Origin: an uncultured Oscillospiraceae bacterium
Lineage (GTDB): Bacteria; Bacillota_A; Clostridia; Oscillospirales; Oscillospiraceae
NCBI GenBank assembly: GCA_900762245.1
Contig: CAAFFR010000051.1
Span: forward strand, 32,664-96,663
Direction: 5' to 3'
Length of the DNA: 64,000 nucleotides
Each line of letters starts with the position of its first letter. Positions within the stretch are counted from its first letter, which is position 1. The position numbers and the translations under genes are program-made. The notes beneath the pieces are model-generated. The model made no database searches. It was not told the origin of the DNA and saw only the letters and a program-made list of their open reading frames with translations. Positions 1-10,023 of this stretch are shown here, piece by piece.

Positions 1-1527
1 CTTGTTTATATTCAAGTAGTAATCGTTGACGATAACCACATTCTCTCCGTCAATGCCGGGAAGGGGCGGCACGACAGGACTGCTTCCCACTGCAAGGATC
101 AGCGCCTCGGGAGCAAGTTCTTCCAGAAGTTCGGGAGTTGCCGGGGTATTCAGCCGGACATCCACGCCCAGCTTCTCCAGCTGCCGGGCGAAGGTAAGTC
201 CCAGCTGATACATTTCATACTTGAAGGATACTGCCTGCTCGCATTTCAGGATGCCACCCAGTGCATCGGTTTTCTCCAGAAGGGTCACATGGTGTCCCCT
301 CTGGGCCGCGGTAATGGCTGCCTTCATGCCGCCAACACCTCCGCCAACGACCACCACACGCTTTGCCTTTGCCGCAGGACGAACCTCCATGCCCTCGCAC
401 TCTCTGCCAATGAGAGGATTGACCGTACAACGGCGGGTACCGGTAGTGGGCCGCTCTGCCATACAGGTAAAGCAGCGCAGGCAGCGGACGATCTCATCCT
501 CCTGTCCAGCGACCACTTTATTGGGAAGCTCCGGGTCAGCAAGCAATGCTCTCGCCATCTCCACCACATCTGCCTTGCCGGAGGCGATGATTTCCTCCAT
601 CTGAGCAGGATCATTCAGCGCACCGAGGGTGGCAACGGGCTTATGTACGTGCTTCTTGATCTCCGCTGCCAGATACACATTGGCACCGTGGGCCGCAAAC
701 ATCGGAAGGTGGGTATTGAAGAAGCCGAACTGGTAAGAACCGGCGGACACATGGATCAGATCCACCAGGTCCTCCAGAGCTTGGGCGATCTTTACACCGT
801 CCTCCAGGGTATAGCCACCCTCAAACAGCTCAGAACCGCTCATGCGCATCTCAATGGGAAAGCCGGGGCCCACCGCATTGCGGACGCTCTGCAGAACCTC
901 CTGTGCAAAGCGCAGGCGATTGTCAAAGCTGCCGCCATATTCGTCGGTACGGTGGTTGAATGCCGGAGACAGGAACTGATTGATGAGCCAGCCGTGACCG
1001 CAATGGACCATGACCATCTGAAAGCCTGCCCGCTTGGCAAGAGCGGCAGTATCGCCGTAGGCCTTGATGATATCATCGATCTGTTCCTTCGTCAGTGCCT
1101 TGACTGGGATGCCGTCAGGCCGAACCCAGTCACTGGGGCCGTACTGCGTCAGTCCCCTTTTCTTATCCTTATCCACCAGATAGGTGCCCGCATACTGACC
1201 GGAGTGGCTCAGCTCCACGCTGGGCACTGCGCCGTGCCGGGAAATAGCATCGGCCAAAAATGTCCAGCCTGCCAGACAGCCGGGAGTTTTCATATCTAAA
1301 TGGAACATATGGGAAGCATCCGTTTCCGGGTGCACCACCAGTTCGCTTGCTGTGACCGCTGCCGCACCGCCCTTTGCCCGGAGCTCATAAAAGCCCGGGG
1401 TTCTGGGACCCACGGAGCAATCCGCGTTGATATCCGTGCCGCCCATGGGCGCAGCGAACATCCGGTTTCGGAACGTCACCCTGCCCAGCGTAATGGGACT
1501 GCACAAATGGGGATATTTTCTTGTCAT
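1..1527 (-). CDS. NADH:flavin oxidoreductase / enoate reductase-type protein (3' end beyond window)
   Basis: The first 509 codons are visible; the C-terminus lies off the left edge. I chose the ATG at 1527, preceded by AGGGGTG. Residues about 1-350 form an Old Yellow Enzyme FMN barrel with the motif HCGHGWLINQFLSP and NHRTDEYGGS. A cysteine cluster CLRCFTC...RRC follows, suiting a 4Fe-4S centre, although its C-x2-C-x2-C spacing is tighter than the usual C-x2-C-x3-C. Then a Rossmann motif VVVVGGGVGGMKAA starts an FAD/NAD(P)H domain. This architecture is that of 2,4-dienoyl-CoA reductase, 2-enoate reductase, BaiCD/BaiH and daidzein reductase: hydride reduction of an activated C=C. It begins 15 bases after the alpha-L-rhamnosidase gene, so the two are probably co-transcribed. 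Family is secure; substrate is inferred only from context, perhaps a plant phenolic aglycone. Confidence 0.88.
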   Translation of the reverse strand, partial: MTRKYPHLCSPITLGRVTFRNRMFAAPMGGTDINADCSVGPRTPGFYELRAKGGAAAVTASELVVHPETDASHMFHLDMKTPGCLAGWTFLADAISRHGAVPSVELSHSGQYAGTYLVDKDKKRGLTQYGPSDWVRPDGIPVKALTKEQIDDIIKAYGDTAALAKRAGFQMVMVHCGHGWLINQFLSPAFNHRTDEYGGSFDNRLRFAQEVLQSVRNAVGPGFPIEMRMSGSELFEGGYTLEDGVKIAQALEDLVDLIHVSAGSYQFGFFNTHLPMFAAHGANVYLAAEIKKHVHKPVATLGALNDPAQMEEIIASGKADVVEMARALLADPELPNKVVAGQEDEIVRCLRCFTCMAERPTTGTRRCTVNPLIGRECEGMEVRPAAKAKRVVVVGGGVGGMKAAITAAQRGHHVTLLEKTDALGGILKCEQAVSFKYEMYQLGLTFARQLEKLGVDVRLNTPATPELLEELAPEALILAVGSSPVVPPLPGIDGENVVIVNDYYLNINK

Positions 1528-1541
1528 AGTTCACACCCCTG

Positions 1542-4286
1542 TTAAATTATTTTCGTCAGTTCTTCCTGCAGTCTCTTCACATCTTCCTCCCGGAAGCCCA
1601 TAAATCCCATATTCATCAAGGTCTCGGGGGTCTCACAGAGGAAGTCCTCATTGCCGCTGCTCAGGAACCATATCAGCATGGGGCATACGGTTTTGATCAC
1701 TTCCACAGCCTTCTCATCTTCCAGCATATCCTTGAACATGGTCTTTACGGTATACTTTCCCCGGACTTCCACCGTGGGCTGATAGGTAAATTCATAGCAT
1801 CCGGTAGTTAGCTCGCCGATTTTCTCCCCTGCATAATGGGGCAGTTTTACCTCTGCAGTGCAGCCGAAGGGGACCTCGACGCAAATACGGACCTTTCCGT
1901 CCTTCAAAATTTCCCATTCGCTGCGATACGTACCGTAGACGGATTCATAGCGCAGCTTGGTGTAGCCCAGACGGGAGTTCAGCATTGGTGCGATTTTTAC
2001 CTTACGGAAGCCTGGTTCCACACACTGCAAGCCCGCCACATCCCGGTACACAAATTCGATAACAGACCCGTAGGCGAAGTGGTTCAAAGAGTTCATTTGG
2101 GTGCCGCTGATCCGGCCGTCGGGCAATACAGAATTCCACCGTTCCCAAATGGTCGTTGCGCCTAAATTGACGCAGTTCAGCCAGCCGGGGTAGCCCTCCT
2201 GCAGCAGGAAGTAGAATGCTTCGTCCTCCAGGCCGTTTTCTGCCAACGCTCGGCACATAATCGGTGCGCCGGTAAAGCCGCCGGTAAGCTTATTGCAGTC
2301 CCGGTACAGCCGCTTGCGCAGCCCGTCCACCACCATTTGCTTATCCTTATAGATCCCCATATACAGGGCTACGATATAGCCGGTCTGGGTATCGATGCAA
2401 AGGCGGCCGGACTCGGAGAAGTATTCCCGGAGAATGGCAGCGTAGATTTTCTCGTAGAGATCCCGGTATTCTTTTTCCGCATCATAATAGCCCAGAGCGT
2501 GTGCCGCATCGGCGGTGAGCTTCACGGAATTGGCATAGTAGCAGGAGCCGATGTAATATTCATCGGTGCCGCCTTGCATACTCTGAGGGGTTCTTCCGTT
2601 CAGTGCCAGCCAGTCACCCAGCTGACCACCGAAATCGTACAGATACCTCTGTCCCCGTTTGATATCCTCCCGGGTGATCTTATCCACCCAGTCTTTCATT
2701 ATGTGATAATTGACTTGCAATGCTTTCCGGTCGCCATAGTGACGGTAAATGGCCGTGGGTACAATGGTCGCCAGATCGCCCCAGACGCTGGAGAAAATGG
2801 GGAAACCCTGCACAGGGAGTCTTCCCGGCAGAATTCCGTCAAACTTCACCTGCACGGTACGGAGATCATGGAGGAATTTCTGGTAGAAGGCCGCGGTATC
2901 CATGTTATAGCAGGCAGTGCCGGCAAACACCTGACAATCGCCGGACCAGCCCAGGCGCTCATCCCGCTGTGGGCAATCTGTAGGAAAGTCGATAAAATTC
3001 GACTTCTGACCCCACAGGGCATTTAAGTAAAGACGGTTCAGCTTTTCGTGGCCGGTTTCCAGGAAGCCTGTCCTGTCCATTTGGGAGTACAACACCTTGC
3101 CCACAAAGTCCGCAGGATCCAGTTCTCCCTCCCAGCCGGTGACCCGGACATAGCGGAAGCCGAAATAGGTAAATTCAGGCTTGACCACCTCTGCCCGCCC
3201 GTCAGAAACATAGGTAAACTGGCTCTTTGCAGAGCGGTAATTTTCCCGATAGAAATTCCCCTCCTGCATGATCTCACCAAAGTCCAACACAATCTTCGCG
3301 CCTTTTCTGGCAGGGGATCTAAACTGGACAAAACCCGCAAAGTTCTGTCCAAAGTCCAGAACCGTTTCCCCTTTAGGGGTATGGATGACCTCCCGTACGG
3401 GGAGTTCTTCCATTTCCAGCACCGGCAGGCTGTACCGGGCAATCAGTTTGCCGGAGGGGTGACTCTCCACAGGAATTTTCCAGGGATTATCCTTCTCCGC
3501 CCACAGCAGGCGGTTGATGATCTGGCCATCGTAAATACCGCTTTCCTCCGTATCAGAGCCCCGGTACAGCCAGCTTTCATCGGTGGCGATGACCTCTTCG
3601 GTGCCGTCGGCATACTCTATACGGATCTCCGCCATCAGATGGAAGCCGTCGCCAAACTGGTTGGGCCGGTTGCCCAAATCAAATTTTCCTTTCCACCAGC
3701 CATCCGCCAGACGAACCACAAACTGGTTTTCTTTCTGCACCAGATCTGTAATGTCAAAGGTCTGGTACTGGATCTCGGTGCGGTAATTGCTGTAATAGGG
3801 AGTCAAGATCTCGTTTCCGATTTTCTTTCCGTTCAGGTCTGCGGCATACATGCCCAGTCCGGAGATATGCAGCCGGGCATTGACGACTGTATGTTTGGCT
3901 TCAAATTCCTTACAGAATTCCGGGTGATAGGTATCCCCCTCCTGTAATGTCAGCCACTTGCCTGCCCATGGTTCTTCCTGCTTGGAGGTTTCAAACCAGG
4001 TTTCTCCCGCTGCTGTCTCCAGTGTATCATCCAGAACCGTCACACGAACATAATAGCGTGTTCTGGGCTGCGACTTCAGTTCGATGGGGACACATGCAGT
4101 ATCCAGATCAATACCCTCTACTTTACAAAGGATCCGGGAAAAATCTTTCCGGTAGCTGACCTCTACTTTTATACATTCGGCACGCTTACCCTTGGATTCC
4201 TTTACAATGAAGGACACACGGATACTGTCCATCAGGTAGCCCATGGGATTTTTCATGCCGTTGATCTTAATGTTTTCAACTCTCAT
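1542..4286 (-). CDS. Alpha-L-rhamnosidase, GH78 family
   Basis: A 914-residue protein with GH78 order: N-terminal beta-sandwich domains, the accessory lectin-like domain (GWWKGKFDLGNRPNQFGD near residue 200), an (alpha/alpha)6 catalytic domain and a C-terminal beta domain ending in a short helical tail. The motif DCPQRDERLGWSGD near residue 435 carries conserved acidic catalytic residues. The enzyme hydrolyses terminal alpha-L-rhamnose from pectin side chains or plant glycosides. No signal peptide is visible, so it probably acts in the cytoplasm on imported oligosaccharides. Start ATG at 4286 has AAGGTAAGG upstream. It lies 9 bases after the MBL-fold gene in the same direction. The last 70 or so residues (helical, acidic) are beyond the usual GH78 end and I do not recognise them. 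Confidence 0.9.
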   Translation of the reverse strand: MRVENIKINGMKNPMGYLMDSIRVSFIVKESKGKRAECIKVEVSYRKDFSRILCKVEGIDLDTACVPIELKSQPRTRYYVRVTVLDDTLETAAGETWFETSKQEEPWAGKWLTLQEGDTYHPEFCKEFEAKHTVVNARLHISGLGMYAADLNGKKIGNEILTPYYSNYRTEIQYQTFDITDLVQKENQFVVRLADGWWKGKFDLGNRPNQFGDGFHLMAEIRIEYADGTEEVIATDESWLYRGSDTEESGIYDGQIINRLLWAEKDNPWKIPVESHPSGKLIARYSLPVLEMEELPVREVIHTPKGETVLDFGQNFAGFVQFRSPARKGAKIVLDFGEIMQEGNFYRENYRSAKSQFTYVSDGRAEVVKPEFTYFGFRYVRVTGWEGELDPADFVGKVLYSQMDRTGFLETGHEKLNRLYLNALWGQKSNFIDFPTDCPQRDERLGWSGDCQVFAGTACYNMDTAAFYQKFLHDLRTVQVKFDGILPGRLPVQGFPIFSSVWGDLATIVPTAIYRHYGDRKALQVNYHIMKDWVDKITREDIKRGQRYLYDFGGQLGDWLALNGRTPQSMQGGTDEYYIGSCYYANSVKLTADAAHALGYYDAEKEYRDLYEKIYAAILREYFSESGRLCIDTQTGYIVALYMGIYKDKQMVVDGLRKRLYRDCNKLTGGFTGAPIMCRALAENGLEDEAFYFLLQEGYPGWLNCVNLGATTIWERWNSVLPDGRISGTQMNSLNHFAYGSVIEFVYRDVAGLQCVEPGFRKVKIAPMLNSRLGYTKLRYESVYGTYRSEWEILKDGKVRICVEVPFGCTAEVKLPHYAGEKIGELTTGCYEFTYQPTVEVRGKYTVKTMFKDMLEDEKAVEVIKTVCPMLIWFLSSGNEDFLCETPETLMNMGFMGFREEDVKRLQEELTKII

Positions 4287-4295
4287 AGTGACACC

Positions 4296-5108
4296 TTACC
4301 TTCTGCTGTCCTCGGTGTATACGACATTGCCGTATTTTCCATCCACCCGGGCGAAGAAATGGGTCTTTGCAGCCCGGTATACCTGCTGGCCCATAAACTC
4401 CTCCGGCAGGGCATCATCCTCCCGGTTCAGGATCTTGTCGCATAGTTCCAGATTATCTTCCAGAGAAACACCCGGGCCTTCCGGTGCGGGGCCGTGGGAA
4501 TAATAGACTGTGTCGAAGCGTTTTTCATAAGACTTCAAATATTGCAGGCTCTTTTTGTAGCCGCTGATGGTACCGCCCCAGAGGATCAAGGTATTGGCGT
4601 TGCAGGCATCGCCGAAGAGGATGCTTCTCTCCTCCCGGAACAGCACACAGCAGGAACCGGGGGTGTGGCCGGGTACATGGATAATCTCCAGCGTGATGCC
4701 GCCAAGATCAAAAATCTGACCATCGGACAAGCTCAGGAATTCCTTATCCGCCGGTGCAGCGGGAATGAAATCTCCCGGTACCAGCTCCGCACCCCGGAGC
4801 ATACCGAAGGCATAGCCCATCCGTCCCTGAACATCCATTTCTCCGCACAAGGTCAGGTCAGCCGGATGCAGGTAGACTCTATCAAAGGCGGCGGCACCGC
4901 CGGCATGGTCCGGATGCATATGGGTCAGGATTACGGAAAGAGGCTTGTCTGTCAGGGCATCCACTGTTTCTTTCAGTCCCGCGAAGCCCACGCCGGTATC
5001 AATCAGCACGGTCTCCCGTTCACCCTCCACCAAAAACATAAATACGCCGGTGGGATCGGTGATCTGGGTAATGTGCTGAGACAGTTTCGATACTTTATGT
5101 TCAAACAT
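4296..5108 (-). CDS. MBL-fold metallo-hydrolase
   Basis: A 270-residue metallo-beta-lactamase-fold protein. The zinc motif HMHPDHAGG is at residues 63-71, with later H (VPGHTPGS) and D (FGDACN) ligands as in glyoxalase II-like enzymes. I prefer the ATG at 5108, because the longer TTG reading at 5117 would abut the AAAGGG ribosome site; the ATG lies 9 bases from it. Its first codons overlap the 3' end of the preceding glycosidase gene by 8 bases, implying translational coupling. The substrate cannot be read from sequence. The position between two rhamnosidases suggests hydrolysis of an ester, lactone or thioester made during glycoside breakdown, which is inference. Confidence 0.83.
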   Translation of the reverse strand: MFEHKVSKLSQHITQITDPTGVFMFLVEGERETVLIDTGVGFAGLKETVDALTDKPLSVILTHMHPDHAGGAAAFDRVYLHPADLTLCGEMDVQGRMGYAFGMLRGAELVPGDFIPAAPADKEFLSLSDGQIFDLGGITLEIIHVPGHTPGSCCVLFREERSILFGDACNANTLILWGGTISGYKKSLQYLKSYEKRFDTVYYSHGPAPEGPGVSLEDNLELCDKILNREDDALPEEFMGQQVYRAAKTHFFARVDGKYGNVVYTEDSRR

Positions 5109-7389
5109 GGATTTCAACCCTTTCTTTCATTTCTTCGGGAACCTGATAATTCAGCTCCAGTTTGCCGTTTTCATCCTTTTTCCACTCCACGCGGACCATG
5201 CCCCAGGGGGTAACCACATCGCCCTTTGCCCAACTGAGATATCCGGGAACCGGCGCAATCTCCACCTTCTCAAAGCCGGGGGCACCGGGGCGGACACCCA
5301 AAATGACAGCAGGCAATTCATGCAGAAGCAGGCTTCCCCAGGCATGGCAATCGCTGCGCTCGCCTACATAGTTTTCCACGCAGGTGGTCAGATTGTTGCG
5401 AAGCATCCCACGCCAAGTCTCCCAGAGGGCTTCGGTCCGGTCATAGGCACCGATCTTCTCCAGTGCCCGGAACAGATAGAACATGGCTGCCACGGTGCAC
5501 TGGGCAAACTTTTCCGTATCGTCCAATGTCGCCAGGACCAGTCGCCCGCCCTCTTCCAGAGATACGGTATCAGTCAACACCGCAAAGACCTGACAGTGCT
5601 GGCTGTAATCCTTCACCCCGGGGCTATCCAGATAGAAGCCCTCCTCATCCCGGCAATGGGCATTGATGGCCTGCTGCACCTGAGCAGCACGGCTTCTGTA
5701 TTCCGCCGCTGTGCCGATACGGCCTACATAGTCACAGAGCTTTGCCGCGTGTTGGAGGCCATAGACATACAGGAAGCTTTCCATGGTAACGGGGCCTTTC
5801 AGTCCGGCTGGCGGTGTGCCCACCGTGGGTCCCCAGGGAACGGACCAATCGATGAACGACCAATACCGCTCGGAGATATGACCGCCGGTCTTGCCTACCA
5901 CACCACGCTGTTCCAAATGATTGTCGAAGTATTCCAAAATACCGTCGATGGCACCCAGATGCTTTTTCACCAGTTTTTTATCACCAAAGAACATCATGTG
6001 GTCATAGACCATCAGTATATAGTAGATAGAGAAACCGGGTATGATGTTGGGACCCCAATGGGGATAGCAGCAGTTGATCATACCATCGGCTCGCTGGGAG
6101 CGGCGGAAATCATCCATGCACTGCCGGGCCAGCCGATCATCGCCGGAGGTCATATAAGTATAAAGTATCTGTGACCGGGAGTCCATGGCATATTGCAGCT
6201 GCTCATAGAACGGACAATCCTCGTAGGTCTCATGCATACAACGGCGCAGAGAGCGCATACTGATGTCCCAGATTCCCGCAAAGGAAGGATCGGATGCCTC
6301 AACGGAAGTTCTTACATCCAAAGGATAGCCAGTCTCTTTATAGTCGAAGCCGGTGATTACACAATCAGCATCCGCAGTGGTGATCTCCAACTGTACAAAA
6401 CGGAATGTACGGAACCAGAAGGGTTCATAAACTTCTTCCGCACCCTCTTTACCGTAGCCCGCCACATGATATACATCGGTATATCCATCCAGATAGCCGT
6501 TCACCCAGTCACAACGATCTTTCTTTACAGGATCCATACCGTTAGAATGCATTTCCTTTTGTACATAACCTTCGGAGCCCAGAATCCTAATGGTCGTGCC
6601 TTTACCACCCTGCAAACGCAGCGACAGATAGGCGCACATTTCCTCTCCTGCATTCAGTTCAATGGTCCGGGTCTGTCCCGCAGGCAAGGTTACGAAACCC
6701 TCGCCAGCCAAAACTTTGCTCCACTTAGCAATCGTCTCATGGTCATATTTGGGAACTACGCCCACAAACCGCCGCTGGATCTTATTCAGGAACGGAATGG
6801 GTCTGGGAGACAGGTCGCCGGGACAGGAGGCTTCATTAATCTCCATAACGTTATAGGGCCGGGCATTACACCAGTCGCTGTCATCATAACCGGAAAGCTT
6901 CCAGTTCTGCTCCCAGTTCTCTGCAGAGAACTCCTCCAGGAACATCAACGGCGCAAAGCCTGGGCTTTCCCGAAGGATCTTGAAACCGGTAACCTCCCGA
7001 CATTTCCAGCTTTCGTCGGCGATGATATCTCCTTCCACAAACAGTCCCGCTGTAGCCGTGCGAGCCATGCCGAAATTGCCGCTTCGGTAAGCCAGAGGAT
7101 AGCGAAGCACTTCCACAGCAAGGGTGTTTACTCCCTCATTCAGCCAGGGAGCGATTTCCACAGTATCCACATACCAGATCCGCTGGTCACCTTTGGCAGG
7201 GCCAAATTCTGCGAACTCTCCGTTGACATAGAGCTTGTAGCGTGTATCTGCGGAAATACGCAGTTTCATACTCTCTGGCTTCTGTTCCAGTGTAAATGTC
7301 TTGCGGAAACGCACCAAACATGGCTTATCGCTGACCTGTTCTTCCCAATCTGGCATCCAGATCCAGTGGGTATTGGGCATCTGTCGCAT
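5101..7389 (-). CDS. GH78-like alpha-L-rhamnosidase
   Basis: A 762-residue protein. The ATG at 7389 is favoured over an in-frame ATG at 7434 because GGAGG sits 7 bases upstream. It opens with a galactose-binding-like sandwich (WIWMPDWEE; KLYVNGEFAEFGPAKGD), typical of GH78 proteins, then an (alpha/alpha)6 catalytic domain with YEDCPFYEQLQYAMDSRSQ near residue 390, corresponding to the DCPQR motif of classical members but divergent. A C-terminal beta domain carries GVRPGAPGFEKVEIAP. No export signal is seen. It is remote from the GH78 enzyme encoded downstream, so the two probably cut different linkages. It may belong to an uncharacterised rhamnosidase-like clan rather than canonical GH78. Confidence 0.8.
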   Translation of the reverse strand: MRQMPNTHWIWMPDWEEQVSDKPCLVRFRKTFTLEQKPESMKLRISADTRYKLYVNGEFAEFGPAKGDQRIWYVDTVEIAPWLNEGVNTLAVEVLRYPLAYRSGNFGMARTATAGLFVEGDIIADESWKCREVTGFKILRESPGFAPLMFLEEFSAENWEQNWKLSGYDDSDWCNARPYNVMEINEASCPGDLSPRPIPFLNKIQRRFVGVVPKYDHETIAKWSKVLAGEGFVTLPAGQTRTIELNAGEEMCAYLSLRLQGGKGTTIRILGSEGYVQKEMHSNGMDPVKKDRCDWVNGYLDGYTDVYHVAGYGKEGAEEVYEPFWFRTFRFVQLEITTADADCVITGFDYKETGYPLDVRTSVEASDPSFAGIWDISMRSLRRCMHETYEDCPFYEQLQYAMDSRSQILYTYMTSGDDRLARQCMDDFRRSQRADGMINCCYPHWGPNIIPGFSIYYILMVYDHMMFFGDKKLVKKHLGAIDGILEYFDNHLEQRGVVGKTGGHISERYWSFIDWSVPWGPTVGTPPAGLKGPVTMESFLYVYGLQHAAKLCDYVGRIGTAAEYRSRAAQVQQAINAHCRDEEGFYLDSPGVKDYSQHCQVFAVLTDTVSLEEGGRLVLATLDDTEKFAQCTVAAMFYLFRALEKIGAYDRTEALWETWRGMLRNNLTTCVENYVGERSDCHAWGSLLLHELPAVILGVRPGAPGFEKVEIAPVPGYLSWAKGDVVTPWGMVRVEWKKDENGKLELNYQVPEEMKERVEIHV

Positions 7390-7415
7390 AAAATTTCCTC
7401 CTTCATATAGGCAAA

Positions 7416-7443
7416 CGCAGGGCTGTGAAAGCACAGCCCTGCG
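7416..7443 (-). terminator. Hairpin terminator after GH3 gene
   Basis: A perfect 12-bp stem (CGCAGGGCTGTG and complement) with a 4-base AAAG loop lies between the GH3 stop and the next gene's ribosome site. The T-run after it is short (TTT), so termination may be partial and allow read-through into the rhamnosidase genes. Confidence 0.6.
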
Positions 7444-7480
7444 TCGGGTTTCCTGCTGAATTTACGCAGGGCAATATGTT

Positions 7481-10003
7481 TTAATGAAACTGAGCATCGT
7501 AGCTAACGCAGTCCTCATAAGCGAGAGTCTGGAAGATCACGGTGAGAAGTCTCTTGACGCAAGACTTCAGATCCTCCCGGTTCAGGCTTCCGTCTGCAAT
7601 AGCATTCCTGATGGATTCGATGTCGCCTTCAAAGCCGGGCATGATCAGATCGTTGCCTGCCTCAATGCACTTCCAGGAAGCGCTGCCGCCTCTGGGGAAG
7701 GTAGTACACCAGTCGGTCATGATGATACCCTGGAAATCCCACTCATTTCTTGCAACCTCAGTGCACAAATCCTTGCTGTTGGCGGTATGCTCACCGTTGA
7801 TCAGGTTGTAAGAGGTCATGATACACATGGGCTGGGCCTCCTTTACGGCAATCTCAAAACCACGGAGATATACCTCTCTCAGCACCCGCTCAGACAGGAT
7901 GGAGTTGGAGCCCATGCGATTATCCTCCTGATTGTTACAGACGAAGTGCTTGATGGTGGTGCCTACACCGGGAACAGACTGTACACCCCGGGTGATGGCT
8001 GCTGCCATCTTGCCGGAAACCACGGGATCTTCGGAATAATACTCAAAGTTACGGCCGCAGAGGGGATTTCTATGGATATTCATGCCGGGCGCCAGCCACC
8101 AGGACACACCAAACTCCTGCATTTCCCGTGCAACTGCCTTGCCCACGTCGGCAAGCAGCTCTTCGTCCCAGCTCTGGGCCAGAGCGTTGCCCACAGGGAT
8201 GGCGGTGGCATACTGATAGTAGCGGCGGCAATTCTCGTGATCGTCGTGATTTGCAAAGAAGCCGCCTTCCAGAGCTGCGGCAAAGCCCTGATTGACGATA
8301 TTTCCAGTGCTTAAGTCCACCTCATAGGACTTGACCAGACGCAGACCCGCAGGGCCGTCGGCCATGGATACACCGGGCACGTCATACTTCTCATCCAGAA
8401 TGGAACTGGTCTCACCGGCGGCGCCGGGGACCATAATGCCGGCGGCACCGATGTGGGAGCCCTGGCCCTTACTGATCTCGCCGATGACCATAGCGACCAG
8501 CTCTTCGTCCGTCAGCTTTTCGGTCAGCTCAGCAGCCATTGCAGCGGCTGCATTGGGAACGATCCGCTCTGCCTTAACGCAGGCGGGGGTATAGGCGATC
8601 TCGCTCAGCTGCTTCTGCTGGGCCAAGTCGTGCCAGGCTTTCTGCTGGGCCATGCGCACTTCATCGGGGCAAACCAGCTCAGCGAACTCCTCCTGCACGG
8701 GGCAGATATGGTTGTCCTTCTCGATCACAGTTGTATCAGGCACGCTCAGCACCGCTGCCAGTTCCAGATCCACGGAGGAATTACCGGCCCAGATGCCGTA
8801 CTTGCCTGCTTCCACAACCCATGCGGACTTACTCTCATCGAAGGAAGCCAGATCCTTAGCACCAATGTGCAGCGTCAGTGTTTGGCTCTCGCCGGGGCTC
8901 AGCAGCTTGGTCTTACCGAAGGCAACCAGCTTTCTGCGGACCTTGGGAATCTCGGTCTGGGGGCAGGAGGCATACAGCTGAACCACTTCCTTGCCGGAAT
9001 AGGTGCTACCGGTATTCTTGACCGTTACAACGGCCTTAACATCATTGCCGCAGACCGAAACAGCATCCACTGTGACAGAAAAATCCGTATACGAAAGGCC
9101 AAAACCGAAGGGATAGCTGACCTTCTTTTCAAAGCTGTCAAAATAGCGGTAGCCCACATACTGGCCTTCCACATAGTATTCCAGCTCAATATTGCCGTTA
9201 TTGTGGCTGAAAGTGGCAGCACTGGGGAAGTCTTTGTAATTCTCTGCCCAGGTATCCACCAGCTTGCCGCTGGGAGTCACATCCCCCAGAAGCACATCCG
9301 CCAGTGCATGACCGCCTTCCATGCCGGGCTGGGAGATCACCAGCAGAACCTTCAGATTGGGGATGGAGTCGATGAACTTCAGATCGATTTGTCCGCCGGT
9401 GTTCACGATCACCGCCACATTTTCACAGTGCTGGGACAGATAGGTAAGCTGTTCCTTTTCTGCCTCGGTCAGGTAATAGTCACCTTCCCGGACAAAGCGG
9501 TCAGCATCCTCGCCTGCCGTGCGGCTGATGACATAGAAACCGGTCTTGACTCCATCAAAATCGCTTTCCTGCATAGCATCACCGGAAGGCATTTGGAAGA
9601 TATGAGTGGAGTAAGCGGCGATCAGGCTGCGCTTGCCGTTCTTTTCAAAATCTGCCATGATCTCAGTGCGCCACTGTTCACGGGCTTTCTGATAGGTGGC
9701 GGCGAAGTTATCCAGCCATGCCTTGTTGCTCAGTTCAAATCCTGCATCGGCAAAGCCCTGATAAATACTGACCACCTCGCGCTCGTTGACATCACCGGAG
9801 CCGGTGCCGCCCTTGATGGTCTTGACGGAGCCGCCACCGAACAGAGCTACCCGCTCCCCTTTTTTCAGAGGCAGCACACCTTCATTCTTCAGCAGAACCA
9901 TGCCCTCAGCCGCGGCCTTGCGGGCAATGACACGGTTTTCAGTTTCTCTTTGAGATACGGCACTGGATGTAGAGCCGGAATAAGTTCTGATTCGTTTCTT
10001 CAT
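7481..10003 (-). CDS. Glycoside hydrolase family 3 (beta-glucosidase type), domain-permuted
   Basis: An 840-residue protein with GH3 domains in permuted order. The C-terminal-type alpha/beta sandwich comes first (GMVLLKNEGVLPLKKGERVALFG, residues about 34-56), then the fibronectin III-like domain (YPFGFGLSYTDF), and last the TIM-barrel catalytic domain (GVSMADGPAGLR; KHFVCNNQEDNR). The likely nucleophile is Asp764 in GIIMTDW. The same swapped order is known from ruminal Ruminococcus and Butyrivibrio beta-glucosidases. There is no signal peptide, so it should act on imported glycosides, releasing beta-linked glucose, xylose or a related sugar. ATG at 10003 follows GAAAGGAAG. The gene is 20 bases downstream of the response-regulator gene. 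Confidence 0.92.
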   Translation of the reverse strand: MKKRIRTYSGSTSSAVSQRETENRVIARKAAAEGMVLLKNEGVLPLKKGERVALFGGGSVKTIKGGTGSGDVNEREVVSIYQGFADAGFELSNKAWLDNFAATYQKAREQWRTEIMADFEKNGKRSLIAAYSTHIFQMPSGDAMQESDFDGVKTGFYVISRTAGEDADRFVREGDYYLTEAEKEQLTYLSQHCENVAVIVNTGGQIDLKFIDSIPNLKVLLVISQPGMEGGHALADVLLGDVTPSGKLVDTWAENYKDFPSAATFSHNNGNIELEYYVEGQYVGYRYFDSFEKKVSYPFGFGLSYTDFSVTVDAVSVCGNDVKAVVTVKNTGSTYSGKEVVQLYASCPQTEIPKVRRKLVAFGKTKLLSPGESQTLTLHIGAKDLASFDESKSAWVVEAGKYGIWAGNSSVDLELAAVLSVPDTTVIEKDNHICPVQEEFAELVCPDEVRMAQQKAWHDLAQQKQLSEIAYTPACVKAERIVPNAAAAMAAELTEKLTDEELVAMVIGEISKGQGSHIGAAGIMVPGAAGETSSILDEKYDVPGVSMADGPAGLRLVKSYEVDLSTGNIVNQGFAAALEGGFFANHDDHENCRRYYQYATAIPVGNALAQSWDEELLADVGKAVAREMQEFGVSWWLAPGMNIHRNPLCGRNFEYYSEDPVVSGKMAAAITRGVQSVPGVGTTIKHFVCNNQEDNRMGSNSILSERVLREVYLRGFEIAVKEAQPMCIMTSYNLINGEHTANSKDLCTEVARNEWDFQGIIMTDWCTTFPRGGSASWKCIEAGNDLIMPGFEGDIESIRNAIADGSLNREDLKSCVKRLLTVIFQTLAYEDCVSYDAQFH

Positions 10004-10023
10004 CTAAAAATCTTCCTTTCATG

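Noticed and set aside
289..1299. A 336-codon plus-strand frame over the left-edge flavoenzyme
   Set aside because: The minus frame carries the complete OYE and FAD motifs from 1527 to the left edge, so the plus frame is a shadow.
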